Assembly: GCF_009696065.1 (NCBI RefSeq)
Contig: NZ_VUMS01000006.1
Span: 62,001-126,000 of the forward strand
Source: Oliverpabstia intestinalis
GTDB lineage: Bacteria; Bacillota; Clostridia; Lachnospirales; Lachnospiraceae
Direction of reading: 5' to 3'
DNA: 64,000 bases
The number at the start of each line of letters is the position of its first letter. Position 1 is the stretch's first letter. The notes under the pieces are model-generated. The model was not told the origin of the DNA, did no database searches, and saw nothing but the letters and a program-made list of their open reading frames with translations. The translations under genes and the position numbers were made by a program. Of this stretch, positions 55,018-63,718 are shown one piece after another.

Positions 55018-56622
55018 CTAGTGCAGATGTACTACTGCTGCACGCTCAATCTCCAGTCCCTCTTTATATCTGTCCATAAAAGCTTCAAATCCTTCCACAT
55101 CTTTCGGATCCGGTGCAATCTGTACACTTTCTTCTTTTGCAAATACCTGTTCTTCCAGATAAGAAGCAAGGCTCTCGCCTTCTGTTTTATTTTTACGGTA
55201 AGCAGCCAGAAGAGCGATTCCCCAGGCACCGCCTTCTCCTGCTGTTTCCATCACGGATACCGGCGCATTGACCGCTGCCGCCATCACTTTCTGTCCCACA
55301 CCTTTTGTCTTGAAGAAACCACCGTGCCCAAGAAGCTTATCTACAACCACACCTTCTTCTTTTAACAGGATATCCATACCCAGTTTCAGCGCACCCACAC
55401 TTGTAAACAGGTGGCTTCGCATAAAGTTCGCCAGGGTAAATTTGCTGTCCGGTGTACGCGCAAATAACGGACGTCCCTCTTCAAAGTGTGTAATATGTTC
55501 TCCGGAAAAATAGCAGTATGGAAGCAGTCCGCCGCAGTCTGCATCTCCCTCTAAGGCTTTGTTATATAAAGTACCGTACAGTGTATTAGTATCTACTTTC
55601 ACGCCGAAACTTTCCAGATTCTCCCGGAACAGGTTCACCCATGCGTTCAGATCTGAGGTACAGTTCTGAGAATGTACCATAGCTACCGGCATACCGTCCG
55701 GTGTTGTCACCATATCAATTTCTCCGTATACCTTTGACAGTGGTTTTTCCAGAACGATCATGGCAAATACAGAAGTACCTGCGGATACGTTACCGGTGCG
55801 TACGGCTACGCTGTTAGTCGCTGCCATACCGGTTCCTGCATCACCTTCCGGCGGGCACACCAGACTGCCCGGCTGCAAGTTACCGCTTACATCCAGAAGT
55901 TTTGCACCTTCTTCGGTCAGCGTACCTGCGTCTTCTCCTGCAGACAGAACCTGTGGCAGGATCTCTCGCAGTTTCCATGGATATCCTTTTTCTTTTATCA
56001 GTTCATCGAACTGTTCTACCATCTTCTGGTTATAATCTACGGTTTCCGAATCGATCGGGAACATACCGGAAGCGTCGCCGACACCCAGAACTTTCTTCCC
56101 GGTCAGTTTCCAGTGGATATAACCGGCCAGTGTAGTGAAAAATGTGATATCTTTTACATGTTCTTCACCGTTTAAGATGGCCTGATACAGATGTGCGATG
56201 CTCCATCTCTGTGGAATCTGCTGACCAAATAGCGGGGTCAGTACATCGGTCGCCTGCTCGGTGATATTATTTCTCCAGGTACGGAACGGTACCAGAAGAT
56301 TGTCCTCTTCGTCAAATGGCATATAGCCGTGCATCATGGCACTGAATCCCATGGATCCGATCTTTGTCAGGATCTCTCCGTACTGTTCTTTTACATCTTT
56401 TGCCAGTTCCTGATAACTGGTCTGCAATCCTTTCCAGATATCTTCCAGGCTGTAGGTCCAGATGCCGTCTACCAGCTGGTTTTCCCACTCATAGCTTCCG
56501 GAAGCGATCGGTGCATGCTCTTTGCCTACCAGAACCGCTTTGATTCTGGTGGAACCGAATTCGATTCCCAGGCTGGTTTCCCCAGCCCGGATCTCTTTTA
56601 TAATCTGATTTTTATCTGTCAT
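55018..56622 (-). CDS. araB: FGGY-family carbohydrate kinase, ribulokinase role
   Basis: A 534-residue FGGY kinase that should phosphorylate L-ribulose. The ATP-binding start [31 protein letters not shown] and the distal [14 protein letters not shown] segments fit the family. It is not close to classic E. coli AraB and could be labelled xylulokinase-like, but its place between araA and araD decides the role. ATG 56622 follows GGAG at six bases; an ATG four codons earlier has a weaker site. Confidence 0.85.
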   Translation of the reverse strand: MTDKNQIIKEIRAGETSLGIEFGSTRIKAVLVGKEHAPIASGSYEWENQLVDGIWTYSLEDIWKGLQTSYQELAKDVKEQYGEILTKIGSMGFSAMMHGYMPFDEEDNLLVPFRTWRNNITEQATDVLTPLFGQQIPQRWSIAHLYQAILNGEEHVKDITFFTTLAGYIHWKLTGKKVLGVGDASGMFPIDSETVDYNQKMVEQFDELIKEKGYPWKLREILPQVLSAGEDAGTLTEEGAKLLDVSGNLQPGSLVCPPEGDAGTGMAATNSVAVRTGNVSAGTSVFAMIVLEKPLSKVYGEIDMVTTPDGMPVAMVHSQNCTSDLNAWVNLFRENLESFGVKVDTNTLYGTLYNKALEGDADCGGLLPYCYFSGEHITHFEEGRPLFARTPDSKFTLANFMRSHLFTSVGALKLGMDILLKEEGVVVDKLLGHGGFFKTKGVGQKVMAAAVNAPVSVMETAGEGGAWGIALLAAYRKNKTEGESLASYLEEQVFAKEESVQIAPDPKDVEGFEAFMDRYKEGLEIERAAVVHLH

Positions 56623-56650
56623 TTTTTTCTCCATCCTGTTATTGGAACGA

Positions 56651-58156
56651 TTATTTGTTCAGTTTATAATACATAGAATTCCATTTCAGTTCGTTCTTGA
56701 AATTTCTGATCTGCGTATCTTTATCAATGTAAACTGCTTCGATACCCATCGCTTCTGCCCAGTCGCCCATCTGTTCTGCGGTGATATCGTAGGAGAATGC
56801 GGTATGGTGAGCTCCTCCTGCAAGAATCCATGCTTCTGCACCTGTGGCAAGATCTGGCTGTGGAGTCCAGAATGCGGTTGCTACCGGCAGTTTCGGCATC
56901 TCTTTTTCTGTCTTCTTGCAATCTACATCGTTGATGATCAGACGGAAACGATCGCCAAGATCAATCAGAGATGTTGCAATAGCCGGACCGGTTTTCGAGG
57001 TAAATACCAGTCTTGCAGGATCTTCTCTGTCACCCATAGACAACGGATTCACTTTGATGGAAATCGGACCGTCTGCGATGGTTGGGCATACTTCCAACAT
57101 ATGTGCTTCCAGAATACCTTCTTTTCCCGGAACCAGATTGTATGTATAGTCTTCCATAAAGGAAGTTCCCTTTGCGTCTTTTTTACCTGTAGTCATGATC
57201 TTCATCAGACGTACCATGGCTGCGGTCTTCCAGTCACCTTCACCACCGAATCCATAACCTTTTTCCATCAGTCGCTGGATGGCCAGACCCGGCAGCTGCT
57301 GCAGTGCGCCAAGATCACCGAAATGAGTAACAATCGCCTGATAATTCTTCTCTTCCAGGAATCTCTCAAAACCGATCTCGATCTGTGCCTGTACGGCTAC
57401 ATGTTTTTTGAATTCTTCCGGATCGCGTCCCTCTAACAGAATCTGGTATTTACTGTAATATTCTTCTACCAGCGCATCCACATCACCTTTTCCAACTGCC
57501 TGTACAGCTTCTGCGATTTCATTAACCGGATAAGCGTCTATTTCCCAGCCGAATCTGATCTGCGCTTCTACTTTATCGCCCTCGGTAACCGCTACATTTC
57601 TCATATTATCCGCAATACGCATCACACGGATATGGCTGCTTTCCATGACACCGACTGCAGTGCGCATCCAGGAAGCGATCTTTTCCTGCACTTCTTTCGC
57701 TGCCCAGTGTCCGACAACAACTTTACGGACAATTCCCATACGGGATACGATATGTCCATATTCACGGTCGCCATGAGCAGACTGATTTTCATTCATAAAG
57801 TCCATATCAATCGTATCATATGGAATTTCTTCATTGAACTGCGTATGCAGATGCAACAGTGGTTTCCGGTATTCCTGCAATCCCAGAATCCAGGATTTTG
57901 CCGGGGAGAACGTATGCATCCAGGTGATCACACCCGCACATTCTTCATCTGCATTTGCATCATTAAATGTTTTACGGATGACTTCATTTGTGATCAGGGT
58001 TGGTTTCCATACCACTTCATATGGAAGAATCCCGGATTTGTTCAGTTCGTTTACAATGATTTTTGAATGTTCTGCTACTTTCTGCAGACACTCATCTCCA
58101 TACAGATCCTGTGAGCCGGTTGCAAACCAGAACTTATAATTTTTTGCTGTTTTCAT
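56651..58156 (-). CDS. araA: L-arabinose isomerase
   Basis: A 501-residue isomerase interconverting L-arabinose and L-ribulose. Marks include [10 protein letters not shown] at the N-terminus, [19 protein letters not shown], the metal-binding Glu region near [14 protein letters not shown] and GGAHHTAF near the C-terminus. AGGAGGAA precedes the ATG. First structural gene of araA-araB-araD; araR lies immediately upstream on the same strand. Confidence 0.97.
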   Translation of the reverse strand: MKTAKNYKFWFATGSQDLYGDECLQKVAEHSKIIVNELNKSGILPYEVVWKPTLITNEVIRKTFNDANADEECAGVITWMHTFSPAKSWILGLQEYRKPLLHLHTQFNEEIPYDTIDMDFMNENQSAHGDREYGHIVSRMGIVRKVVVGHWAAKEVQEKIASWMRTAVGVMESSHIRVMRIADNMRNVAVTEGDKVEAQIRFGWEIDAYPVNEIAEAVQAVGKGDVDALVEEYYSKYQILLEGRDPEEFKKHVAVQAQIEIGFERFLEEKNYQAIVTHFGDLGALQQLPGLAIQRLMEKGYGFGGEGDWKTAAMVRLMKIMTTGKKDAKGTSFMEDYTYNLVPGKEGILEAHMLEVCPTIADGPISIKVNPLSMGDREDPARLVFTSKTGPAIATSLIDLGDRFRLIINDVDCKKTEKEMPKLPVATAFWTPQPDLATGAEAWILAGGAHHTAFSYDITAEQMGDWAEAMGIEAVYIDKDTQIRNFKNELKWNSMYYKLNK

Positions 58157-58302
58157 GTGAAAAATTCCTCCTTATTTTGCTCGTTTTTATTTTTTTATCA
58201 AACAGGTTTTTTGTTCGATTTTTATCTGTTACTGATGTTTTCTATTTCCTTTTTCCGAAAAACTCCGGATGCCTGCTGCCAGCGTTTTCTATTATTCTCC
58301 TC

Positions 58303-59400
58303 TCACCGGCGTTCCATACAAGACTTTCGGATCACCAGCTCCGGTTCAATCAGGCGAAGTACTCTGGATTCTTCGGGTGGTATCCCATGAAGCAGTTCCA
58401 GCAGAAGTTCTGCTGCCATCTCACCAAGTTTTTCCTGTGGATGAGACACCGTCGTCAATTCCACCGGACCGGTTCTTGCGATCACCGAATCATCGTAGCC
58501 TGTCACGGACAGATCCTCCGGTACTTTTTTCCCGATCCGTTCCAGCATCCGGATCACTTCCACCGCAATCTGGTCGTTGTAGCAGACCACTGCATCAATC
58601 GGAAGTTCCGCCTCCAGCATCATCTGTACCATCACCGCTGGTTTTACCTTTCGGTCTTCGGTATGAAACCACACCACCAGTTCCGGCTGATAAGACATTC
58701 CTGCTTCCTGCAGTGCTTTGACATATCCTTTGTGACGTTCTGCCCCCTGGCTGTCATCTGCTTTGAAAACACCGGCGATCTGTCGATGTCCTGTATCGAT
58801 CAGATATTTTGTCAGCAGGTACGCACCTTTCGCATCATCCAGGAGAATCGTCGGTTTATTTTTCATCTGCAGGTAGCTTCCCTGGATAAAGACATACGGG
58901 ATGCCCATACGGTCAAGCTGCTCATACAGAGGCATATTTCTGCACAAAATCTGGCTTTTGCTCGGTTCGATGATCAGTCCGTCCACATCCTTGGTTAGGA
59001 TGTCTTCGAGGCACTGTGCTTCTTTCTGCCGGCTGTTTCCGGTATTTTTCAGCATGATACTGTACCCCTGTTCTGTCAGTACCCGATCCATCCCCTGGAT
59101 CAGACGTGGAAAAATGTAATCGGAAATATAAGTCGTAACCACTGCAATATTTTTCGAATTCTTCCGGTGTGCCATCCTGTCGGAACAGAAAGTTCCTTTG
59201 CCATGTTTTGTTGTAATATATCCGTCTGTTACCAGAATCGCCAGTGCTTTTCGCACTGTATGGCGGCTGATCTCATATTCCTGCGCCAGTTCATTTTCCG
59301 ATGGCAGCTTCGCGCCGGGTCGGATCTCACCGGAAAGAATCTTACTTTTCAATTCTTCCATCAGGGACATATATTTTTTCCCTTTCTCCGTAATACACAC
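58303..59400 (-). CDS. araR: GntR/LacI-type arabinose repressor
   Basis: A 365-residue repressor with a GntR winged helix (LKSKILSGEIRPGAKLPSENELAQEYEISRHTVRKALAIL) and a LacI-type sugar-binding domain; NIAVVTTYISDYIFPRLIQGMDRVL closely follows B. subtilis AraR. The start is unsettled: GTG 59400 sits directly on a perfect AGGAGGTG with no spacer, an ATT two codons later has ideal spacing, and ATG 59370 follows AAAGGGA but cuts the usual KY before the domain. An AraR-type operator lies in its promoter, so it probably represses itself. Confidence 0.9.
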   Translation of the reverse strand: MCITEKGKKYMSLMEELKSKILSGEIRPGAKLPSENELAQEYEISRHTVRKALAILVTDGYITTKHGKGTFCSDRMAHRKNSKNIAVVTTYISDYIFPRLIQGMDRVLTEQGYSIMLKNTGNSRQKEAQCLEDILTKDVDGLIIEPSKSQILCRNMPLYEQLDRMGIPYVFIQGSYLQMKNKPTILLDDAKGAYLLTKYLIDTGHRQIAGVFKADDSQGAERHKGYVKALQEAGMSYQPELVVWFHTEDRKVKPAVMVQMMLEAELPIDAVVCYNDQIAVEVIRMLERIGKKVPEDLSVTGYDDSVIARTGPVELTTVSHPQEKLGEMAAELLLELLHGIPPEESRVLRLIEPELVIRKSCMERR

Positions 59401-59425
59401 CTCCTGCCTGTATTCTTTCCTCTAT

Positions 59426-59453
59426 CTTATAACTTGTATGCACAACTTTACAA
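59426..59453 (-). promoter_or_regulatory. araR promoter with AraR operator in the spacer
   Basis: Minus-strand TTGTAA (59453-59448) and TATAAG (59431-59426) are separated by 16 bp. Those 16 bp (59432-59447, plus-strand ACTTGTATGCACAACT) match the B. subtilis AraR site ATTTGTACGTACAAAT at 12 of 16 positions. A repressor bound here would cover both boxes, which indicates autoregulation. Confidence 0.7.
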
Positions 59454-59490
59454 GTTGTATTTCTCAATTTTATTTTTTTATAAAATCCTC

Positions 59491-59519
59491 TTGCTTTTTG
59501 TCAGCTGATATGCTATATT
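59491..59519 (+). promoter_or_regulatory. queT promoter
   Basis: TTGCTT (59491-59496), 17-bp spacer, TATATT (59514-59519). The transcript should start near 59525, right at the structured leader. Confidence 0.65.
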
Positions 59520-59520
59520 C

Positions 59521-59605
59521 TGACCTGTCGCAAAGCCCATAAAAACAAGGTCTTACAGGGCTGACCGCCGATTTCCGGCGTAGGTCATATACTTTCAGTA
59601 TATGC
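59521..59605 (+). promoter_or_regulatory. structured 5' leader of queT, class unassigned
   Basis: TGACCT (59521-59526) pairs with AGGTCA (59582-59587), enclosing AGCCC/GGGCT (59534-59538 with 59558-59562) and CGCCG/CGGCG (59566-59570 with 59576-59580), a three-way junction. A further hairpin ATATAC/GTATAT follows to about 59604. AGGTC occurs again at 59548-59552, giving the first strand an alternative partner. It fits no riboswitch consensus I can recall with confidence. Confidence 0.5.
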
Positions 59606-59673
59606 CTCCACGGCATTCGCCAGATATCCATGTACCCATGTCTGTCTGACTCAAAAGCCGCGTGAAAATGAAT

Positions 59674-59716
59674 CGAGTGTTCGTGACCTTCCACTCGTAA
59701 AACAAAACTAAAGGAG
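59674..59716 (+). promoter_or_regulatory. preQ1-I-like riboswitch over the queT ribosome-binding site
   Basis: CGAGTG (59674-59679) and CACTCG (59692-59697) form P1 around TTCGTGACCTTC. An A-rich tail TAAAACAAAACTAAAGGAG follows, close to the Thermoanaerobacter preQ1 aptamer tail. CCTT in the loop can pair with AAGG of the tail, making the pseudoknot of this class and covering the Shine-Dalgarno sequence. That predicts translational repression when preQ1 is bound. The downstream gene is a queuosine-precursor transporter. Confidence 0.65.
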
Positions 59717-59725
59717 AAACTGAAT

Positions 59726-60220
59726 ATGAAAAAACAAAGTAACACATTGTTCCTCGCACAATCTGCGATGATCGCGGCAATCTATGTGGTTCTGACCGTG
59801 ATTCTGGCACCGTTTTCCTATGGAGAGGTACAGGTGCGTGTCTCAGAGGCACTGACCATCCTTCCGGTATTTACGCCTGCAGCTATCCCCGGTCTGTTCG
59901 TGGGATGCCTGATCAGTAATATTCTTGGCGGATGTATCCTTCCGGATATTATCTTCGGCAGTATCGCCACCTTACTGGGCGCCTGCTTCACCTATCTGCT
60001 CCGCAACCGGAACAAATTCCTGGCTCCACTGCCACCGATCATTTCCAATATCCTGATCGTTCCCTTTGTTCTGCACTACGGCTATCAGGTACCGCTTCCG
60101 ATTCCGTTTCTGATGGGTACGGTCGGTATCGGAGAAGTGATTTCCTGTGGAATCCTGGGCATGATTGTGTATACAATTCTTGATAAACACAGAGTTGCTA
60201 TTTTCCGCACAGCTGCATAA
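59726..60220 (+). CDS. queT: QueT family queuosine-precursor transporter (ECF S component)
   Basis: A 164-residue membrane protein with about five to six hydrophobic segments, beginning LAQSAMIAAIYVVLTVILAPFSYGEVQVRVSEALTILP, typical of QueT. It should bind a queuosine precursor (preQ1 or queuine) and pair with a shared ECF energising module. The preQ1-type leader supports this. AAAGGAG precedes the ATG. No queC/D/E/F genes are nearby, so precursor uptake rather than synthesis is likely. Confidence 0.92.
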   Translation: MKKQSNTLFLAQSAMIAAIYVVLTVILAPFSYGEVQVRVSEALTILPVFTPAAIPGLFVGCLISNILGGCILPDIIFGSIATLLGACFTYLLRNRNKFLAPLPPIISNILIVPFVLHYGYQVPLPIPFLMGTVGIGEVISCGILGMIVYTILDKHRVAIFRTAA

Positions 60221-60257
60221 TTATTTAAACGTTTTCGCGGCAATCGCCAAGGTCTCG

Positions 60258-60287
60258 TGCAAGCAGGACTTTGGTTCGTTGCTCGCA
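60258..60287 (+). repeat. repeat family C, copy 3
   Basis: TGCAAGCA and TGCTCGCA are near-inverted arms around GGACTTTGGTTCGT. Matches 27584-27614 and 36261-36293. Located just after queT. Confidence 0.5.
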
Positions 60288-60288
60288 T

Positions 60289-60333
60289 AAAAAGAGAAGA
60301 GGTATCTGTTTTCACAGATATCTCTTCCTTTTT
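60289..60333. terminator. bidirectional terminator
   Basis: AAAAAGAGAAGAGG and the inner TATCTGT pair with ACAGATA and CTCTTCCTTTTT around a short loop. It separates queT from the converging peptidase gene. Confidence 0.8.
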
Positions 60334-60393
60334 ATGCATATATTCTTATTATCTGACTACTGATCCTCTGCTTTCCTGTGACCAGGCTGGGCT

Positions 60394-61455
60394 TTACAGT
60401 TCAATCAGTTCCTTCCGAGAACCCGCCAGGTTTCTGCAACCTGTTTCGGTAACCAGTACCATATCTTCAATACGAACGCCGCCGAATCCCGGTACATAGA
60501 TACCCGGTTCCACAGTTTCGATCATACCTGCCTGCAGCACGGTTTCATCAGACGGAGCAAGTCCTGGTTTCTCATGAATAAACAGACCCACACTGTGACC
60601 AAGACTGTGACCAAAACAGTCACCGTAACCAGCTTTTGTAATGATATCTCTGGCGGCCTTATCCACTTCCTTACCTGTTTTTCCGGCTTTTACAGCAGCA
60701 AGGCCAGCCAGTTGTGCTTCCAGAACCACGTTGTAGATCTCTTTCTGTTTATCATTGGCTTTTCCGATTACTACAGTTCTTGTCATATCAGAGCAGTATC
60801 CCTCATACTTGCACCCGAAATCCATCGTTACAAAGTCTCCGGCTTCCAGTTTCTTTCTGCCCGGAATCGCATGTGGCATAGAGGAGTTCAATCCGGAAGC
60901 AATAATGGTATTAAATCCGAGATCTTCTGCTCCTGCTTTTTTCATCTGATATTCCAGTTCTGCTGCCACTTCCAGTTCACTGACTCCCGGTTTCAGAAAA
61001 TCCAGGATCCTGGAAAATGCAACATCACCGATATGCTCTGCCTGTGCCAGATATTCGATTTCTTCTGCAGTTTTGATTCTGCGAAGTACATCCACTTTCC
61101 CCCCCATCGGCACCCACTCTTTAACCGGAAGTGCTTTTTTCATCTTGTCGAACTGGCTGCAAAGCAGCGACTGATCTTCGTATCCGATTGCCAGTGTGCC
61201 TTCTTCTTTTTCCAGACATTCTGCAAAAATCTGCTCTCTGGTATGTCCGCGATGTTCCTGAACAATGGTAAAATCACTTTCTTTTTCTGCCTGTTCCGTA
61301 TAACGGGAATCTGTAATCAGGACCTGCTGGGTGGCAGATATGTACAGTGCACCCTCTCCTCCGCGGAAACCACTGATGTGTCTCATGTTATAGGGATCGG
61401 TGATGATCATTCCCACCAGTCCTTCTTTTTTAATAAGCTCCTGTGCTTTACTCAT
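60394..61455 (-). CDS. M24 family Xaa-Pro peptidase (PepP/PepQ-like)
   Basis: A 353-residue metallopeptidase that removes residues next to proline. The metal ligands appear in VTMDFGCKYEGYCSDMTRTVVIG (two Asp), SLGHSVGLFIHE (His) and the late Glu residues METVEPGIYVPG and VRIEDMVLVT. The N-terminal creatinase-like domain covers about residues 1-130. AGAAAGG precedes the ATG. It lies 62 bp after metY on the same strand. Confidence 0.93.
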   Translation of the reverse strand: MSKAQELIKKEGLVGMIITDPYNMRHISGFRGGEGALYISATQQVLITDSRYTEQAEKESDFTIVQEHRGHTREQIFAECLEKEEGTLAIGYEDQSLLCSQFDKMKKALPVKEWVPMGGKVDVLRRIKTAEEIEYLAQAEHIGDVAFSRILDFLKPGVSELEVAAELEYQMKKAGAEDLGFNTIIASGLNSSMPHAIPGRKKLEAGDFVTMDFGCKYEGYCSDMTRTVVIGKANDKQKEIYNVVLEAQLAGLAAVKAGKTGKEVDKAARDIITKAGYGDCFGHSLGHSVGLFIHEKPGLAPSDETVLQAGMIETVEPGIYVPGFGGVRIEDMVLVTETGCRNLAGSRKELIEL

Positions 61456-61517
61456 GATGCCTTTCTCCTTTTCTGTCCCCGGTCATCTTCCCTGTACCGG
61501 AGTATCCTGATTCTATT

Positions 61518-62795
61518 TTACACCGCTTCGAGTGCCTGCGCAAGGTCTGCAATCAAATCATCCACATCTTCAATACCAACTGAGAGACGGATCAGATCCG
61601 GAAGGACACCTGCCTCAATCAGCTGTTCTTCGTTCAGCTGTCTGTGGGTATGGCTTGCCGGATGCAGAACGCAGGTACGGGCATCTGCCACATGAGTTAC
61701 AATTGCGATCAGTTTCAGTGCATTGGTGAATCGCATTGCACCTTCTTTTCCTCCTTTAGGACCGAAACAAAGTACACCACAGACACCATTCGGCATATAT
61801 TTTTCTGCCAGCTGATGGTATTTGCTGCTTTCCAGCCCTGCATATTCCACCCATGCCACTTTTTCATGATTTTCCAGAAATTTCGCGATCTTTAATGCAT
61901 TCTCACAGTGTCGCGGTACTCTCAGGTGCAATGTTTCCAGGCCTACATTGGTCAGAAATGCATTCATCGGAGACTGGCAGGAACCCATATCTCGCATCAG
62001 CTGTGCTACCGCTTTCTGAATATAGGCTTTTTTCCCGAATTTCTGTGTGTAAATAACACCATGATACGATTCATCCGGTGTGGTCAGACCCGGAAATTTT
62101 TCTTTGTGAGCTTCCCAGTCAAAGTTTCCACTGTCCACGATACAGCCACCCAGTGCCATGGCATGTCCATCCATATATTTTGTCGTGGAATGCGTGACGA
62201 TATCCACACCAAATTGAAATGGCTGGCAGTTGATCGGTGTTGCAAAGGTATTATCACAGATCATCGGTACTCCATGGCTGTGTGCCAGATTCACGAATTT
62301 TGCAATATCAAGTACAACACCTGCCGGGTTGGAAATTGTCTCGGCAAATACTGCTTTTGTATTCGGTTTAAAGTATTTTTCCAGTTCTTCTTCCGGCAGA
62401 TCCTGATCCACCAGATCTACTTCCACTCCGAAACGATGCAGGGTAACGGCTAACAGATTAGAAGTTCCGCCATAGATTTTTGCCGCACAGATGATATGAT
62501 CTCCTGCCTCACAGATATTAGTCACCGCAAGCATCGTAGCTGCCTGACCGGAAGAAGTAAGCATAGCTGCCACGCCCCCCTCAAGATCACAGATTTTCTG
62601 TGCTACAATATCGCAGGTCGGATTCTGCAAACGGGAATAAAAGTAACCTTCTTTCTCCAGATCAAACAGTTTTCCCATCTCTTCGCTTGTCTCATAGCGG
62701 AACGTAGTGCTCTGATAAATCGGCAGTACTCTCGGTTCTCCGTTCTTGGGCTGCCATCCTCCCTGGACACAAATAGTATCTTTTTTCAGTTTCAT
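61518..62795 (-). CDS. metY: O-acetylhomoserine sulfhydrylase
   Basis: A 425-residue PLP enzyme that makes homocysteine (or methionine) from O-acetylhomoserine and sulfide. The PLP Lys lies in THSTTKYMDGHAMALGG; YSRLQNPTCD and TSSGQAATMLAV are typical of the Cys/Met metabolism family, and the length of about 425 fits MetY rather than the shorter cystathionine synthase. It agrees with a MetA that makes O-acetylhomoserine (40042-40962). An AGAGG site precedes the ATG. No methionine riboswitch was seen upstream. Confidence 0.92.
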   Translation of the reverse strand: MKLKKDTICVQGGWQPKNGEPRVLPIYQSTTFRYETSEEMGKLFDLEKEGYFYSRLQNPTCDIVAQKICDLEGGVAAMLTSSGQAATMLAVTNICEAGDHIICAAKIYGGTSNLLAVTLHRFGVEVDLVDQDLPEEELEKYFKPNTKAVFAETISNPAGVVLDIAKFVNLAHSHGVPMICDNTFATPINCQPFQFGVDIVTHSTTKYMDGHAMALGGCIVDSGNFDWEAHKEKFPGLTTPDESYHGVIYTQKFGKKAYIQKAVAQLMRDMGSCQSPMNAFLTNVGLETLHLRVPRHCENALKIAKFLENHEKVAWVEYAGLESSKYHQLAEKYMPNGVCGVLCFGPKGGKEGAMRFTNALKLIAIVTHVADARTCVLHPASHTHRQLNEEQLIEAGVLPDLIRLSVGIEDVDDLIADLAQALEAV

Positions 62796-62844
62796 ATAAT
62801 AATTCCTCTTTTCCTTAGGGTTTTATGGTTTTATTGTAGACGAT

Positions 62845-62876
62845 AAAAAGGGGAAATGCAACCATTTCCCCTTTTT
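62845..62876 (-). terminator. terminator after coaX
   Basis: AAAAAGGGGAAATG and CATTTCCCCTTTTT form a 14-pair stem around a four-base loop, with T runs on both strands. It ends the coaBC-coaX transcript. Confidence 0.9.
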
Positions 62877-62942
62877 CTTTCTATCCTTTGCTTGAATTAT
62901 TTTACTGTTCAATGATAATATCCCGCACTGAATTATATAATT

Positions 62943-63707
62943 TCAGCTGTTTTTCTTATACACCCAAAGAAGTCCCTTTAACAGCAGATCATCATCCAGG
63001 ATCACGTCTTCTTTGCAATATGGAACAATACTCTTTGCCAGACCTCCGGTAGCGATCACAGTTGCTTTTTCACCCAGTTCTTCTTCCATCCGAAGGATCA
63101 CACCATCGATCAGTGCCGCATTGCTGTAGACGATGCCGCTCTTCATACATTCAATGGTATTTTTCCCGATCACCCGTTTCGGTGCTTCCAGATCGATGCC
63201 AGAAAGCTGCGCAGCTCTCGCCGTCAGTGCATCCAGAGAAGTCCGCACACCGGGAAGAATCATGCCGCCGATATAGTTTTTCTTTCTGTCGACTACACAA
63301 ACCGTCGTCGCAGTTCCCATATCAAAGATGATCATCGGTGGTTTGTATTCTCTGATAGCTCCCACCGCATCTGCAATCAGATCACTTCCCACCTGCGCCG
63401 GGTTGTCCATCAGAATATTCATGCCGGTTTTAATTCCGGGGCCAAGCACCATGACTTCTTTTTTCAGTATTTTTTCAGCTGCCAGTTTTACGATCTGTGT
63501 AATCTGTGGTACAACAGAACACACGATACCACCCTCAAGTTCTTTCGGAGACATCTTGAAAATATCCAGTACATTTTTGATCACAATGGCATATTCCAGT
63601 TCTGTCTTACTTCTGTCTGTGGAAACCCGCTCGATAAAATAGGTTTTCTGTTCATCGATACATCCCACTACGATGTTGGTATTTCCGATATCAATAGCTA
63701 ATATCAT
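62943..63707 (-). CDS. coaX: type III pantothenate kinase
   Basis: A 254-residue CoaX enzyme phosphorylating pantothenate, the first step to coenzyme A. The start MILAIDIGNTNIVVGC carries the phosphate-1 motif, IIFDMGTATTVCVV the second, and LPGVRTSLDALTARAAQLS follows. AGGGAGAG precedes the ATG. It starts 11 bp after the coaBC stop, so the two are one operon. Confidence 0.96.
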   Translation of the reverse strand: MILAIDIGNTNIVVGCIDEQKTYFIERVSTDRSKTELEYAIVIKNVLDIFKMSPKELEGGIVCSVVPQITQIVKLAAEKILKKEVMVLGPGIKTGMNILMDNPAQVGSDLIADAVGAIREYKPPMIIFDMGTATTVCVVDRKKNYIGGMILPGVRTSLDALTARAAQLSGIDLEAPKRVIGKNTIECMKSGIVYSNAALIDGVILRMEEELGEKATVIATGGLAKSIVPYCKEDVILDDDLLLKGLLWVYKKNS

Positions 63708-63718
63708 AATTCTCTCCC

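Noticed and set aside
62796-62844. SAM riboswitch before metY
   Set aside because: The gap is too short and no conserved SAM-aptamer blocks are present; the same holds for metA.
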